Shown one piece after another: positions 49,700 through 61,808 of a stretch of DNA of 64,000 nt (the stretch's first letter is position 1; each line of letters starts with the position of its first letter). This stretch comes from Leifsonia poae (GTDB lineage Bacteria > Actinomycetota > Actinomycetes > Actinomycetales > Microbacteriaceae). The position numbers and the translations under genes were made by a program. Location: contig NZ_BSEN01000005.1 in NCBI RefSeq assembly GCF_027921845.1, positions 124,001 through 188,000 of the forward strand, given 5' to 3'. Below the pieces are notes generated by a model that saw nothing but the letters and a program-made list of their open reading frames with translations, was not told the origin of the DNA and did no database searches.

Positions 49700-50911
49700 T
49701 CAGGCCTCGAAACCGAGGGCCCGCGAGATGATCATCAGCTGCACTTCCGACGTGCCCTCGCCGATCTCGAGGATCTTCGAGTCACGGTAGTGCCGGGCGA
49801 CCGGGTTCTCGTTGAGGAAGCCGTAGCCGCCGAAGATCTGGGTCGCGTCGCGGGCGTTGTCCATGGCCGCCTCGCTGCCGACGAGCTTGGCGATCGACGC
49901 CTCCAGCTTGAAAGGCTTGCCGGCCATCAGCTTGAAGCAGGCGTCGTAGTAGGCGAGGCGCGCGGTGTGCACACGGGCCTGCATCCGGGACAGCTTGAAC
50001 GCGATGTGCTGGTTCGAGCCGATCGCACGACCGAACACGTTGCGGCTGGCCGCGTAGCGCAGCGCCTCCTCGAGGCAGCCCTGGGCAGCACCGACGCAGA
50101 GCGCGGCGAAGGCCACACGCCCCTCGTCGAGCGTCTGCAGGAAGTTCGCGTAGCCGCGGCCGCGCTCACCCAGCAGATTGGCCTCCGGCACGCGCACGTC
50201 GGTGAGCGTGAGCGGGTGGGTGTCCGAGGTGTGCCAGCCGACCTTGTCATAGGCGGGCAACGCCACGAAGCCGGGGGTGGGCACGGGCACCAGGATGGCG
50301 GACAGCTCCTTCTTCACGGAGCCGTCGGCGCGGGTCTGCTCGCCCGTGACCGCGGTGATCGTGACGAGCCGGGTGATCTCGCTGCCGGAGTTGGTGATGA
50401 ACTGCTTGGTGCCGTTGATGACCCATTCGCCATCCCGCAGCTCTGCGGTGGTCTTGGTGCCCGCCGCGTCCGAGCCGGCCTCGGCCTCGGTCAGCCCGAA
50501 CCCGGCGAGCGCCGAGCCACTGGTGAGCATCGGCATCCACTCGCGACGCTGCGCCTCGGTGCCGTTGCGGAAGACGGGCATGATGCCCAGGCCGACGCCC
50601 GCCTCGAGCGTGACGCCGATCGACTGGTCGACCCGGCCGAGCTGTTCGACGGCGAGGCAGAGCGAGAGGTAGTCCTTGCCCTGGCCGCCGTACTCCTTCG
50701 GGAACGGCAGGCCGAACAGGCCCATGCTGCCCATCTCGGCGATGATCTCGTACGGGAGGCTGCGGCGGGTGTCGTAGTCGTAGGCGGCGGGCGCGACCAC
50801 CCGGTCGGCGAAGTCGCGCACCTCGTCGCGCAGGCGGCGGTGCTCGTCGGTCAGCTCGAAGCCGGCGACGTCGGTGTCGTCGGCACTGGAGCGTGTCATC
50901 TGCATGGTCAT
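49700..50911 (-). CDS. acyl-CoA dehydrogenase, putative isovaleryl-CoA dehydrogenase
   Basis: 403 residues. The fold's [19 protein letters not shown] flavin-binding stretch and the closing [18 protein letters not shown] (including the catalytic glutamate) are clear. The neighbouring methylcrotonyl-CoA carboxylase genes point to isovaleryl-CoA as substrate, as with FadE19 in M. tuberculosis. The ATG overlaps the carboxylase alpha stop by 4 bp. Confidence 0.9.
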   Translation of the reverse strand: MTMQMTRSSADDTDVAGFELTDEHRRLRDEVRDFADRVVAPAAYDYDTRRSLPYEIIAEMGSMGLFGLPFPKEYGGQGKDYLSLCLAVEQLGRVDQSIGVTLEAGVGLGIMPVFRNGTEAQRREWMPMLTSGSALAGFGLTEAEAGSDAAGTKTTAELRDGEWVINGTKQFITNSGSEITRLVTITAVTGEQTRADGSVKKELSAILVPVPTPGFVALPAYDKVGWHTSDTHPLTLTDVRVPEANLLGERGRGYANFLQTLDEGRVAFAALCVGAAQGCLEEALRYAASRNVFGRAIGSNQHIAFKLSRMQARVHTARLAYYDACFKLMAGKPFKLEASIAKLVGSEAAMDNARDATQIFGGYGFLNENPVARHYRDSKILEIGEGTSEVQLMIISRALGFEA

Positions 50912-53028
50912 GGGGTTCCTTCTCTCTGTGCTGCGGCCGATCGTGTCGGCGCGTCCGCTACGGGTTCCGCGCTGGTGGGCGGGACGTTCTGGGGGTCGCC
51001 ATGCTCGTCGGGCACGACCGTGGCGACCGATTGGTCGAGTCGCACCAGGTCTCCGCTCGCCACGTGAACATGCACGCGGCCCGCGAGCGGGGCGACCAGG
51101 CGGTGCTCCATCTTCATGGCCTCGACCGTGACGACGGTGTCGCCGACCTCCACCAGATCGCCGCTCGCCACGGCGACCGACACCACGGTGCCGGGCATCG
51201 GTGTGCGGAGCTCCGGGTCGGCGGCGCCGGCCGCGCGGGTGACGGCGGCGAGGTCGCGCGCGACGCGGTCGGCACGGTCGACGACGACGAATTCACGCGC
51301 CGCCCCGCCGTCGCCGATCCAGACCGACGCCGCATCGCGGGCCACCGCGAGCCGTCTGGTGATCCCGTCGACGGTCAGCAGTGCCGTCGCGGGCTCCCCC
51401 GGCGACGACGGCGGCAGGAGCCGGATGCCCGCGGTGAACGTGCGGTCGTCGTCGAGCGCGACGCGCGCCGTCGACGTATCCAGCGCATCCGGGCCGCCCC
51501 ACACGCGCACGGTCGCGTCGCCGATGTCGTAGGCGACGGGGCGGTGCGCCCCGAGGCGCCAGCCGCTCGGCTGCGCCCAGAGCGCGCCTGCGCCGGCGGC
51601 CGGCTGCTCCCAGCGCTCGCGGTGCACGATCAGCGCTGCGGCGACGAGCTGGTGGGCATCCGGGGCGGTGGGCGCGAGGTCGGAGAAGCGGCGGTCGATG
51701 AGCGTGGTGTCGAGGCGGGCCGCCCGCACGTCTTCGTCAGCGAGCAGATCGCGCAGCCAGCGCACGTTGGTCACGGCTCCCAGGATGTGTGTGTCGGCCA
51801 GGGCGGCATCGAGACGACGGAGGGCCGTTGCGCGATCGTCGGCCCAGGCGATCACCTTGGACAGCATCGGGTCGTAATCGGTCACGATCGGTGCTCCGGC
51901 GACGAGACCGCTGTCGACCCGGATGCCGGGTCCCGTCGGTTCGTGCAGGGCGATGACCGTTCCATCCGTCGGCAGGAAACCGCGCTCGGGGTTCTCGGCG
52001 TACACCCGCACTTCGACCGCGTGACCGGTGAGCGTCACGTCGTCCTGGGTGAAGTCGAGCGGCTCCCCCGCCGCGATGCGCACCTGCCACTCGACCAGGT
52101 CGAGGCCGGTCACCAGTTCGGTGACGGGATGCTCCACCTGCAGCCGGGTGTTCATCTCCATGAAGAAGAACGCGCCCGGGTCCGCATCGGAGACCAGGAA
52201 CTCGACCGTTCCGGCTCCGACATAGTCGACGCTCGCAGCGACGGCGCAGGCGGCCCGGCCGATCCGCTCCCTGGTCTCGGCGTCGAGCAGCGCCGAGGGC
52301 GCCTCCTCGACCACCTTCTGGTGACGACGCTGCAGCGAGCACTCGCGCTCGCCGAGGTGCACGATGGAGCCGTGGCGGTCGGCGAGCACCTGCACCTCGA
52401 TGTGCCGGGGCGTGTCGACGAGCCGCTCGAGGAAGAGGGTGTCGTCACCGAACGCGGAGGCTGCGACGCGTCGTGCGGCACGGAGCGCATCCGGCAGATC
52501 GGCCGCGTCGTGCACGGCCTGCATGCCCTTGCCTCCCCCGCCGGCCGACGGCTTGACCAGCAGCGGGTACCCGATGGCCGCCGCCGCCTCGATCAGAGCA
52601 TCGTCGGTGAGGCCGGGCTCGGCGATGCCCCGGATGGTCGGCACCCCGTGCGCCTCGACCTCGCGCTTCGCGGCGATCTTGTCGCCCATCACGTCGAGTG
52701 CCCGCACGCCCGGTCCGATGAAGACGATGCCGGCGTCGGCGCATGCGGAGGCGAACGCGGCGTTCTCGGACAGGAAGCCGTAGCCGGGATGCACGGCCTC
52801 CGCACCCGTCGCGCGCGCGGCCTCGAGGATCGCCTCCACGTCGAGATAGCTCTGACGCGCCGGGGCGGGGCCGAGGCGGACGGCGACGTCGGCGAGGCGC
52901 ACGTGCGGCGCATCCCGGTCGGCGTCGCTGTAGACGGCCACCGCGCGGATGCCCAAGCGCTGCAGCGTGCGGATCACGCGGCAGGCGATCTCTCCGCGGT
53001 TGGCGACGATGACGGTCGAGAATCCCAT
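50908..53028 (-). CDS. acyl-CoA carboxylase biotin-bearing alpha subunit (methylcrotonyl-CoA type)
   Basis: 706 residues from ATG 53028. The biotin carboxylase half starts [44 protein letters not shown] and [14 protein letters not shown] follow. The biotin carrier motif EAMKMEH places the biotinylated lysine near residue 639. It is AccA1-like by operon context. It starts 5 bp after the beta subunit stop. Confidence 0.92.
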   Translation of the reverse strand: MGFSTVIVANRGEIACRVIRTLQRLGIRAVAVYSDADRDAPHVRLADVAVRLGPAPARQSYLDVEAILEAARATGAEAVHPGYGFLSENAAFASACADAGIVFIGPGVRALDVMGDKIAAKREVEAHGVPTIRGIAEPGLTDDALIEAAAAIGYPLLVKPSAGGGGKGMQAVHDAADLPDALRAARRVAASAFGDDTLFLERLVDTPRHIEVQVLADRHGSIVHLGERECSLQRRHQKVVEEAPSALLDAETRERIGRAACAVAASVDYVGAGTVEFLVSDADPGAFFFMEMNTRLQVEHPVTELVTGLDLVEWQVRIAAGEPLDFTQDDVTLTGHAVEVRVYAENPERGFLPTDGTVIALHEPTGPGIRVDSGLVAGAPIVTDYDPMLSKVIAWADDRATALRRLDAALADTHILGAVTNVRWLRDLLADEDVRAARLDTTLIDRRFSDLAPTAPDAHQLVAAALIVHRERWEQPAAGAGALWAQPSGWRLGAHRPVAYDIGDATVRVWGGPDALDTSTARVALDDDRTFTAGIRLLPPSSPGEPATALLTVDGITRRLAVARDAASVWIGDGGAAREFVVVDRADRVARDLAAVTRAAGAADPELRTPMPGTVVSVAVASGDLVEVGDTVVTVEAMKMEHRLVAPLAGRVHVHVASGDLVRLDQSVATVVPDEHGDPQNVPPTSAEPVADAPTRSAAAQREGTP

Positions 53029-53033
53029 GCCGA

Positions 53034-54641
53034 TCACATCCGGAAGAGGCCGAAGGCCGTGTCGGGGAGCGGGGTGCGGGAGCAGACGTCGAGGGCGAGC
53101 CCCAGCACGGTGCGGGTGTCCGCCGGGTCGATCACGCCGTCGTCCCACAGGCGCGCCGTGGAGAAGTACGGGCTGCCCTGCTCTTCGTACTGCTCGGCGA
53201 TCGGCGCCTTGAACGCGGCCTCCTCGTCGGCCGACCACTCCTCGCCGCGGCCTTCCAGCTGCTCGCGCTTCACCGTCGCCAGCACCGACGAGGCCTGCGG
53301 GCCGCCCATCACCGAGATGCGGGCCGCCGGCCACATCCAGAGGAAGCGGGGCGAGTACGCCCGGCCGCACATCGAGTAGTTGCCCGCGCCGAACGAACCG
53401 CCGATGACCACGGTCAGCTTCGGCACCCGCGTGGTGGCGACGGCGGTCACCATCTTGGCGCCGTGCTTGGCGATGCCGCCGGCCTCGTAATCGCGGCCGA
53501 CCATGAACCCGGAGATGTTCTGGAGGAACAGCAGCGGGATGCCGCGCTGATCGCAGAGTTCGATGAAGTGCGCGCCCTTGAGCGCCGACTCGCTGAAGAG
53601 CACGCCGTTGTTGGCTACGATCCCCACCGGATGCCCGTGGATGTGGGCGAAGCCGGTGACCAGCGTCGTTCCGTACTCGGCTTTGAACTCCGCGAACGCG
53701 CTGGCGTCGACCAGCCGGGCGATCACCTCGCGCACGTCGTACGGCGCCTGCACGTCGGTGGGCACGACCCCGTAGAGCTCGTCGGGGTCCGCTGCCGGTG
53801 GGACCGATTCGAGCACCTCCCAGGCCGGTGCGGCCGGGGCGGGCAGGGTGGCGACGATGTCGCGGACGATCTGCAGCGCGTGACGGTCGTCTTCGGCGAG
53901 GTGGTCGACCACGCCGGAGGTGCGGGCATGCAGTTCGCCGCCGCCGAGCTCCTCTGCCGTCACGATCTCGCCGATCGCCGCCTTCACCAGCGGAGGGCCG
54001 CCGAGGAAGATCGTTCCCTGTCCGCGCACGATCACGGTCTGGTCGCTCATCGCCGGAACGTAGGCGCCGCCGGCGGTGCACGAGCCGAGCACGGCCGCGA
54101 TCTGCGGCACCTTGGCCGCCGACATCCTGGCCTGGTTGTAGAAGATGCGGCCGAAGTGGTCGCGGTCGGGGAAGACCTCGTCCTGCATCGGCAGGTACGC
54201 GCCGCCGGAGTCCACAAGGTAGATGCAGGGAAGCCGGTTCTCCAGGGCGATCTCCTGGGCGCGCAGGTGCTTCTTGACGGTCATCGGGTAGTACGTTCCG
54301 CCCTTGACCGTCGCGTCGTTCGAGATGACCAGCACGTGCCGCCCGTGCACGAGGCCGATGCCCGCGATCACGCCGGCCGCCGGCGTCTCGTCGCCGTACA
54401 GGCCGGTCGCCGCGAGGGGCGCGATCTCGAGGAACGGGCTGCCTTCGTCGAGCAGCACGTCGATGCGTTCCCGGGGCAGCAGCTTGCCGCGGGCCACGTG
54501 GCGTTCGCGGGAGCGGAGCGGACCACCCTCTGCCGCGACCGCGAGCCGTTCGCGCAGGTCGGCCACGAGGGCGCGCTGGGCAGCTTCGTTCTGCTCGAAC
54601 CGGGCATCCGTCGCACTCGTGGTGCTGGTGAGCGTTGGCAT
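53034..54641 (-). CDS. methylcrotonyl-CoA carboxylase beta (carboxyltransferase) subunit
   Basis: 535 residues. The oxyanion-hole glycine motifs are [15 protein letters not shown] and [19 protein letters not shown]. The start [17 protein letters not shown] and [20 protein letters not shown] are MCC/AccD1-type. It carboxylates 3-methylcrotonyl-CoA using biotin of the adjacent alpha subunit. First gene of the seven-gene operon; the operators lie just upstream. Confidence 0.92.
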   Translation of the reverse strand: MPTLTSTTSATDARFEQNEAAQRALVADLRERLAVAAEGGPLRSRERHVARGKLLPRERIDVLLDEGSPFLEIAPLAATGLYGDETPAAGVIAGIGLVHGRHVLVISNDATVKGGTYYPMTVKKHLRAQEIALENRLPCIYLVDSGGAYLPMQDEVFPDRDHFGRIFYNQARMSAAKVPQIAAVLGSCTAGGAYVPAMSDQTVIVRGQGTIFLGGPPLVKAAIGEIVTAEELGGGELHARTSGVVDHLAEDDRHALQIVRDIVATLPAPAAPAWEVLESVPPAADPDELYGVVPTDVQAPYDVREVIARLVDASAFAEFKAEYGTTLVTGFAHIHGHPVGIVANNGVLFSESALKGAHFIELCDQRGIPLLFLQNISGFMVGRDYEAGGIAKHGAKMVTAVATTRVPKLTVVIGGSFGAGNYSMCGRAYSPRFLWMWPAARISVMGGPQASSVLATVKREQLEGRGEEWSADEEAAFKAPIAEQYEEQGSPYFSTARLWDDGVIDPADTRTVLGLALDVCSRTPLPDTAFGLFRM

Positions 54642-54660
54642 CGCGTCTCCATCGACAGTC

Positions 54661-54678
54661 AGTTAGTGGTCACTAACT
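54661..54678. promoter_or_regulatory. TetR operator 1 of the leucine operon
   Basis: AGTTAGTGGTCACTAACT is a perfect 8-bp dyad with a 2-nt centre, 20 bp before the carboxylase beta start. It lies 26 bp centre to centre from operator 2. Confidence 0.8.
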
Positions 54679-54686
54679 CGAATTTA

Positions 54687-54704
54687 GGTTAGTGTTCATT
54701 AACC
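54687..54704. promoter_or_regulatory. TetR operator 2 of the leucine operon
   Basis: GGTTAGTGTTCATTAACC is the same dyad as operator 1 with one mismatched pair. It lies 26 bp before the TetR start, so a single repressor can cover both divergent promoters. Confidence 0.77.
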
Positions 54705-54730
54705 GAAATGTCCAGCGTGCGGAGCGAACG

Positions 54731-55357
54731 ATGACGGAAGTCGCAGAGAGCGGGCAGGCCACCTCGCGGCCGACCCAGCGGAGCCAGGCCAAGGCCGACC
54801 GCCGCGCCGCTCTGCTGGCCGCCGCCGCCGGGCTCTTCGCCGAGCGGGGCTTCAACGGCGTCTCCATCGAAGACCTGGGTGCTGCGGCCGGTGTCAGCGG
54901 CCCCGCCGTCTACCGCCACTTCGCCGGCAAGCAGGCCGTGCTCGGCGCGCTGCTGGTCGGCGTCAGCCAGCACCTGCTCGACGGCGGCACGGAGGTCGCC
55001 ACCGCCGCGCCGGAGCCGTCCACCGCGCTCCGGTCGCTCATCGCGTTCCACGTGGACTTCGCACTGAGCGAGCCCGACACCATCCGGGTGCAGGACCGCG
55101 ACCTCGACGCCCTGCCCGACTCCGAGCGCCGGGCCGTGCGCCGCCTGCAGCGCCGCTACATCGAGCTCTGGATGGACGTGCTCTCGTCGCTGCACCCCTC
55201 CGTGCCGTCCGGCGAGCTCCGGATGCGCGTGCAGGCGACCTTCGGCCTCATCAACTCGACCCCGCACAGCGTGCGCGCCGGTGGCACGAGCACCGATGCG
55301 GCCATGGCGCGGCCGGTGCTGGAGCGCATGGCCTGGGCCGGTCTCAACGCCCACTGA
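54731..55357 (+). CDS. TetR family repressor of the leucine operon
   Basis: 208 residues from ATG 54731, with GGAG 6 nt upstream. HTH: AAGLFAERGFNGVSIEDLGAAAGVSGPAVYRHFAGK. Its divergent position over the operon corresponds to Rv2506 (BkaR) in M. tuberculosis, a TetR repressor of branched-chain keto-acid genes. Two matching operators lie in the gap. Confidence 0.9.
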   Translation: MTEVAESGQATSRPTQRSQAKADRRAALLAAAAGLFAERGFNGVSIEDLGAAAGVSGPAVYRHFAGKQAVLGALLVGVSQHLLDGGTEVATAAPEPSTALRSLIAFHVDFALSEPDTIRVQDRDLDALPDSERRAVRRLQRRYIELWMDVLSSLHPSVPSGELRMRVQATFGLINSTPHSVRAGGTSTDAAMARPVLERMAWAGLNAH

Positions 55358-55435
55358 GCGCAGCCCGCGCGCGTCACCCGGATGCGTTACAGTCGCAGGA
55401 CGGCTGGCTAGCACTTCCGCGACCGAAGGAGTGAT

Positions 55436-58042
55436 GTGGGGGACGACTCACCGCGCCTCAGGCGGCATCACCGGGTGCTGCGGGTCATCGCCGTCATCGT
55501 CGGCGTTCTGCTCGTCTTTCTGGTGATCGCCGGCGGCCTCGGCGTCTGGACCGTGATGCGCTCCTTCCCCCAGACCTCCGGCAGCATCGATGTACCCGGT
55601 CTCGACAGTTCCGTCACCGTCACGCGCGACAGCGCCGGCATCCCGCAGATCACCGCCTCGACCCCCGACGACCTCTTCCGCGCTCAGGGCTTCGTGCACG
55701 CTCAGGACCGCTTCTGGGAGATGGACTTCCGGCGGCACGTCACCGCCGGGCGGCTCGCCGAGCTGTTCGGTGCCAGCCAGGTGCCGACCGACACCTTCAT
55801 CCGCACCCTCGGCTGGCGCGACGTCGCCGAGCAGGAGGTGAAGAAGCTCGACAAGACCGCGCTCCGCTACTACCAGGACTATGCGGACGGCGTGAACGCC
55901 TACCTGAAGACCCACTCGGGCGCGGAGCTGAGCCTCGAGTACGCCGTGCTGGGCATCCAGAACCCCGGATACTCCCCCGAGCCGTGGACACCGGCCGACT
56001 CCGTCTCGTGGCTCAAGGCGATGGCCTGGGACCTCCGCTCGAACCTCGAAGACGAGATCGACCGCGCGCTGCTCTCCACGAAACTCTCGGCCGCGCAGAT
56101 CGCGCAGCTCCATCCCGCGTATCCGTACAGCCAGCACCCGACCATCACCGCGGAGGGGCAGGGATCGCCCGCGACGACGACCCCGGATGCGAAGCCGTCG
56201 GGAGCCGCCGCCGATTCCGGTTCCGGGTCGGCGGCTCCTGCACCGGCGACGCCTCCCGAGTACGCGGCGGCGCTCACGCGGCTCTCCGCCTCCCTCGAGT
56301 CGATCCCGAATCTCCTCGGGCCGGCCGGGAACGACATCGGCTCGAACTCGTGGGTGGTCTCCGGCGCCCACACGGCGAGCGGTAAACCGTTGCTGGCGAA
56401 CGACCCGCACCTCGGCGCTGCGATGCCGTCGGTCTGGTACCAGGTCGGGCTGCACTGCCGCACCGTGAACGCCGCGTGCCCGTACGATGTCGCCGGCTTC
56501 AGCTTCTCCGGACTCCCCGGCGTCGTCATCGGCCACAACGATCGCATCGCCTGGGGGTTCACCAACCTCGGTCCCGATGTCGCCGACCTCTACGAGGAGA
56601 AGGTGACGGGCACCACCTACGAATACGACGGCAAACAGGTCCCCCTGACCATCAGGAAGGAGACGATCGAGGTCGCCGGCGGCGAGCCTGTGCACCTCAC
56701 CGTGCGCTCGACGAGGCACGGGCCGATCGTCACCGACCTGAGCGACGGCTTCGGCGCGATCGCCAAAGACCAGGCGGGCAAGCTCCAGGTTCCCGCGCAG
56801 AAGTTCCAGTTGTCGCTCGAGTGGACGGCGCTCACGCCGGGGCCGACACCGGGGGCGATCTTCGCCTTCGACCGCGCGACGAACTGGGCGAGCTTCCGCG
56901 CCGCGGCCGCATCGTTCCAGGTGCCGTCGCAGAACCTCGTGTACGCCGACGTCGACGGCAACATCGGCTATCAAGCGCCGGGAGCGATCCCCGTTCGCGC
57001 GCGCGGAGACGGGACCGTTCCGGTGCCCGGCTGGACGAGCGCGTACGGCTGGAAGGGCTATATCCCGTACGATGCGCTGCCGTCGGTGTACAACCCGCCG
57101 AGCGGATACATCGTCACCGCCAACAATGCGGCCGTCGGCTCGGGATTCCCGTACCTGATCACCCGCGACTGGGAGTACGGCTACCGCGCCAACCAGATCC
57201 TGCTGCGACTCAAGGACCTGCTCGCCTCCGGCAAGAAGGTCACCGCCGCCGAATTCAGCGCCGTGCAGGCCGACACGTACGACGCCATCGCCGCCGACCT
57301 CGCTCCCATTCTGCGTGCCGTCGCCGCCGATCAGGATCCCTCTTCCGGCACCGCGCGCGGCGCGCGGCTGCTCGCCGGGTGGGACTACCACGACGACGCC
57401 GACAGCGCCGCTGCCGCGTACTTCAACATCTTCTGGCGCACCCTGCTCGCGGATGCCTTCGGGCGCAAGCTCCCGGCATCCGCTCCCCCGGCCGGTGGCG
57501 ACCGCTGGTTCGCCGTCGTGCAGAACCTCGCCGCGCAGCCGGACTCCCCGTGGTGGACCGACGCCAAGCTCGGCGTGACGCGCCGCGACGAGATGTTCGC
57601 CCACGTCGCCGATCAGGCCTGGGCGGAAGCCACGCGGCTGATGGGCGGGGACTCGTCGAACTGGCGGTGGGATCGCATCCACACCATCGAGCTGACGAAT
57701 GCGAGCTTCGGCACCTCCGGCATCGCGCCGATCGAGTGGCTGTTCAACCGGGGGCCGTATCCGGTCGGCGGCAGCTCGAGCGTGGTGGATGCCGTCGGCT
57801 GGGACGCGTCGGTGGGCTATCAGGTGGACTGGGTGCCGTCGATGCGGCAGGTCATCGACCTCTCGGACTTCGACAAGAGCACGTGGGTCAACCTCACGGG
57901 AGCCTCAGGCCACGCCTTCAATCCGAACTACACCGACCAGACCCCGCTCTGGCAGACCAACAAGACGCGTGCGTGGCCGTTCAGCGCCGCAGCCGTCGCG
58001 AAAACGGTCGACAAGACGCTCACGCTCCGTCCCACCGGCTGA
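55436..58042 (+). CDS. penicillin acylase family N-terminal nucleophile hydrolase
   Basis: 868 residues from a GTG; AAGGAG ends 4 nt before it. One membrane helix (about 18-41) anchors or exports the protein. The alpha chain carries ITASTPDDLFRAQGFVHAQDRFWEM. A proline/alanine/serine-rich spacer (about 240-275) precedes the autocleavage site at Ser303 in NDIGSNSWVVSG, the new N-terminal nucleophile. The beta chain has GFTNLGPDVADLY and YADVDGNIGYQAPG. The substrate may be an N-acyl amide, a beta-lactam or an acyl-homoserine lactone; the sequence does not decide. Confidence 0.9.
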   Translation: MGDDSPRLRRHHRVLRVIAVIVGVLLVFLVIAGGLGVWTVMRSFPQTSGSIDVPGLDSSVTVTRDSAGIPQITASTPDDLFRAQGFVHAQDRFWEMDFRRHVTAGRLAELFGASQVPTDTFIRTLGWRDVAEQEVKKLDKTALRYYQDYADGVNAYLKTHSGAELSLEYAVLGIQNPGYSPEPWTPADSVSWLKAMAWDLRSNLEDEIDRALLSTKLSAAQIAQLHPAYPYSQHPTITAEGQGSPATTTPDAKPSGAAADSGSGSAAPAPATPPEYAAALTRLSASLESIPNLLGPAGNDIGSNSWVVSGAHTASGKPLLANDPHLGAAMPSVWYQVGLHCRTVNAACPYDVAGFSFSGLPGVVIGHNDRIAWGFTNLGPDVADLYEEKVTGTTYEYDGKQVPLTIRKETIEVAGGEPVHLTVRSTRHGPIVTDLSDGFGAIAKDQAGKLQVPAQKFQLSLEWTALTPGPTPGAIFAFDRATNWASFRAAAASFQVPSQNLVYADVDGNIGYQAPGAIPVRARGDGTVPVPGWTSAYGWKGYIPYDALPSVYNPPSGYIVTANNAAVGSGFPYLITRDWEYGYRANQILLRLKDLLASGKKVTAAEFSAVQADTYDAIAADLAPILRAVAADQDPSSGTARGARLLAGWDYHDDADSAAAAYFNIFWRTLLADAFGRKLPASAPPAGGDRWFAVVQNLAAQPDSPWWTDAKLGVTRRDEMFAHVADQAWAEATRLMGGDSSNWRWDRIHTIELTNASFGTSGIAPIEWLFNRGPYPVGGSSSVVDAVGWDASVGYQVDWVPSMRQVIDLSDFDKSTWVNLTGASGHAFNPNYTDQTPLWQTNKTRAWPFSAAAVAKTVDKTLTLRPTG

Positions 58043-58072
58043 CGCGCGGCGCTTGTTGCAGCGTCCGGTGGA

Positions 58073-58363
58073 CTACTGAGGCGCGTCGCGGACGTTCTTG
58101 CGCGCGGCGGCCAGCAGCTCGGCGTACTCCGGGCTGAGCGCGTCTTCGAGAGCGATCTCGAGCCCGGCGTGGATGTCGGAGAGCACGCGCTGCTCGGCCG
58201 CGTCCTCGAGCGGCAGATCGCCGGCCTCGTCGCGGTGGGCGAGCCACTCGAACAGCACGAGCGCCTCGTCGTTCGAGAGCTCGATGCTCACACCGTCGAT
58301 CTCGTCGGTGCCGTGCGTCTCGTCGGCGTCCGCGTCGGGTCCGCCCGTGATGTCATCGCTCAT
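58073..58363 (-). CDS. hypothetical acidic protein
   Basis: 96 residues, very acidic (many Asp/Glu). An Asp/Gly-rich N-terminus of about 25 residues is followed by a helical body (SNDEALVLFEWLAHRDEAG, ILSDIHAGLEIALED-like). The gene lies 17 bp after citrate synthase on the same strand. No family recognised. Confidence 0.72.
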   Translation of the reverse strand: MSDDITGGPDADADETHGTDEIDGVSIELSNDEALVLFEWLAHRDEAGDLPLEDAAEQRVLSDIHAGLEIALEDALSPEYAELLAAARKNVRDAPQ

Positions 58364-58380
58364 GATCGCTGTCCCGTCGC

Positions 58381-59760
<1,380 letters not shown>

Positions 59761-59885
59761 AACGCCTCCTGGGTAGTTGGTGTGATTCGCGCGCCGATCG
59801 TGGCAGCGCTGCAAAAAGTCGTGCGGATACAGCCTAACGAACGACTCGGACAACTGTCGCATCGTGCAAACGGCGGCCGCTGTGG

Positions 59886-61004
59886 TTAGAGAGAGTCTCC
59901 AAGCGACCGCAGCCGCTCTGCCGCGGTGGTAATGCGTTCGTCCGTCGCGGTCAGCGAGAGACGCACGTGCTGCGGGTAGGCGTCGCCGTAGAAGACACCG
60001 GGCCCCGCCAGGATCCCGAGATCGGCCAGGCGGGCGATCGTCTCCCAGGAATCCCGGCCTTCGGTCGCCCAGAGGTACAGCCCCGCCTCGCTGTCGTCGA
60101 TGCGGAAGCCGGCCGCCTCGAGCGCCGGCTTGAGCTGTGCGCGGCGCGCCCGGTAGCGCTCCCGTTGCTCGTCCACGTGCTGGTCATCGCCGAGGGCGAC
60201 GACCATCGCGGCCTGCAACGGCGCCGGCAGCATCAGCCCGGCGTGCTTGCGGACGTTGAGGAGGCGCGCGAGCACCGTTCGGCATCCCGCGACGAACGCC
60301 GCGCGGTAGCCGGCCAGGTTCGACTGCTTGCTGAGCGAGTAGACGGCGAGCACATTGCGGCGGTTGTCGCCGATGACCCGGGGGTCCAGGATGCTCGGGA
60401 TCCGTTCCGCGTCCCACGGCGCGTCCCAGCCGAGCTCGGCGTAGCACTCGTCGCTGGCGATGACCGCCCCGAGCTCACGGGCGCGCTCCACAGCGGCCCG
60501 CAGCTCGTCGACCGTCAGTACGCGCCCATCCGGATTGCCCGGGCTGTTGAGCCAGATCAGCCGCGTGTTCTCCGGCCACTCCGCAGGATCGTCGGAGGCG
60601 ACCGCATCCGCTCCGGCGAGCGCTGCGCCGATCGCGTACGTCGGGTACGCCGCGCGTGGATGCACCACCGCGTCGCCCTCGCCGAGGCCGAGCATGAACG
60701 GGAGGAAGGCGACGAACTCCTTGGAGCCGACCGTCGGGAGGACGTTGTCGACGCCGAGCCCGGTCACGCCCCGTCGTCGCGCGAACCACTCCACGATCGC
60801 CTCGCGCAGCGCGGGCGTGCCGACGGTCTGGGGGTAGGCGTGCGCGTCGGTCGCCGCCGCGAGGGCCTCGCGGATCAGGTCGGGCGTCGCGTCGACCGGC
60901 GAACCGATGGACAGGTCGACCAGTCCGCCCGCGTGCTCCCTGGCGCGCGCCGCGAACGGCGCCATCTGGTCCCAGGGGTAGTCGGGAAGCTCTCCCAGCG
61001 CCAC
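59886..61004 (-). CDS. dapC: succinyldiaminopimelate transaminase DapC
   Basis: 372 residues from a GTG. PLP fold type I: the Schiff-base lysine is Lys226 in YSLSKQSNLAGYRAAF. PTVGSKEFVAFLP and NSPGNPDGRVL are class I/II aminotransferase blocks. The pair fdxA-dapC (4 bp apart) is typical of actinobacteria and supports the DapC call. It makes N-succinyl-L,L-DAP. Confidence 0.92.
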   Translation of the reverse strand: MALGELPDYPWDQMAPFAARAREHAGGLVDLSIGSPVDATPDLIREALAAATDAHAYPQTVGTPALREAIVEWFARRRGVTGLGVDNVLPTVGSKEFVAFLPFMLGLGEGDAVVHPRAAYPTYAIGAALAGADAVASDDPAEWPENTRLIWLNSPGNPDGRVLTVDELRAAVERARELGAVIASDECYAELGWDAPWDAERIPSILDPRVIGDNRRNVLAVYSLSKQSNLAGYRAAFVAGCRTVLARLLNVRKHAGLMLPAPLQAAMVVALGDDQHVDEQRERYRARRAQLKPALEAAGFRIDDSEAGLYLWATEGRDSWETIARLADLGILAGPGVFYGDAYPQHVRLSLTATDERITTAAERLRSLGDSL

Positions 61005-61008
61005 GGTG

Positions 61009-61329
61009 CTAGTGCGCCTGGGGCGGAAGTGCGGCGATGATCGGGTGGTCCTTGGCGATCACACCGACCTTGGCCGCGCCGCCGGGCGAGCCCACGTCGT
61101 CGAAGAACTCCACGTTGGCCTTGTAGTAGTCGGCCCACTGCTCCGGGAGGTCGTCTTCGTAATAGATCGCCTCCACCGGGCACACCGGCTCGCAGGCACC
61201 GCAGTCGACGCACTCGTCGGGGTGGATGTAGAGCGACCGTTCGCCCTCGTAGATGCAATCGACCGGGCATTCGTCGATACAGGCCCGGTCTTTCACGTCG
61301 ACGCAGGGGAGGGCGATGACGTAGGTCAC
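61009..61329 (-). CDS. fdxA: 7Fe-8S ferredoxin FdxA
   Basis: 106 residues. Cys9, Cys17, Cys21 and Cys25 ([17 protein letters not shown]) and Cys40/43/46/50 ([11 protein letters not shown]) provide the ligands for a 3Fe-4S and a 4Fe-4S cluster. The C-terminal [11 protein letters not shown] is typical of the mycobacterial/Streptomyces FdxA type. It transfers electrons in the cytosol. Confidence 0.96.
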   Translation of the reverse strand: MTYVIALPCVDVKDRACIDECPVDCIYEGERSLYIHPDECVDCGACEPVCPVEAIYYEDDLPEQWADYYKANVEFFDDVGSPGGAAKVGVIAKDHPIIAALPPQAH

Positions 61330-61367
61330 TGTGCAGGGTTTCCCTTCGCGAGAGGTACTCGTCTAGC

Positions 61368-61751
61368 TTATGCCGTTTCGACGGCCGGGGCTCCGCGTCG
61401 CCGGCGGCTCAGGTCGGGCCAGGCGAGCACGATGGCCGCCAGCACGATCGGCGCCGCAAGCCACACCTGGCCGAGCACGTTGTTCGGGATGAGCACCGAA
61501 CCACCGGCGCTCTTCTGCGTGAAGAGCAGCACCGTCAGGATCGTGCCGAGTGCGGCGATGAGCGCCGGGATGCGACTGCCGAGCATCCGGAGGCCGACCA
61601 GCAGCGATGTGTACGCCACGAGCGAGAGCACCAGGGCCCACGGCCAGGCGATTCCGGCGGTGAACGTGGTCTGGTGCACGATCGTGCCGACGCCGCCGAT
61701 GACGACGCCGAACAGGAACAGGAGCACGTACGTCACGACCCGGCTGAGCAT
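61368..61751 (-). CDS. four-helix membrane protein, DUF6113-like
   Basis: 127 residues with four hydrophobic helices (about 5-24, 36-56, 61-80 and 98-111) and a basic tail. Its place directly upstream of fdxA and the sequence start (MLSRVVTYVLLFLFGVVIGG) suggest the DUF6113 family. Function is unknown. Confidence 0.7.
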   Translation of the reverse strand: MLSRVVTYVLLFLFGVVIGGVGTIVHQTTFTAGIAWPWALVLSLVAYTSLLVGLRMLGSRIPALIAALGTILTVLLFTQKSAGGSVLIPNNVLGQVWLAAPIVLAAIVLAWPDLSRRRRGAPAVETA

Positions 61752-61808
61752 TCTCGAATACTACCGACTGGCCCTGGACAGACCGCGGAGAGTTGCCTAG
61801 AGTCGATG

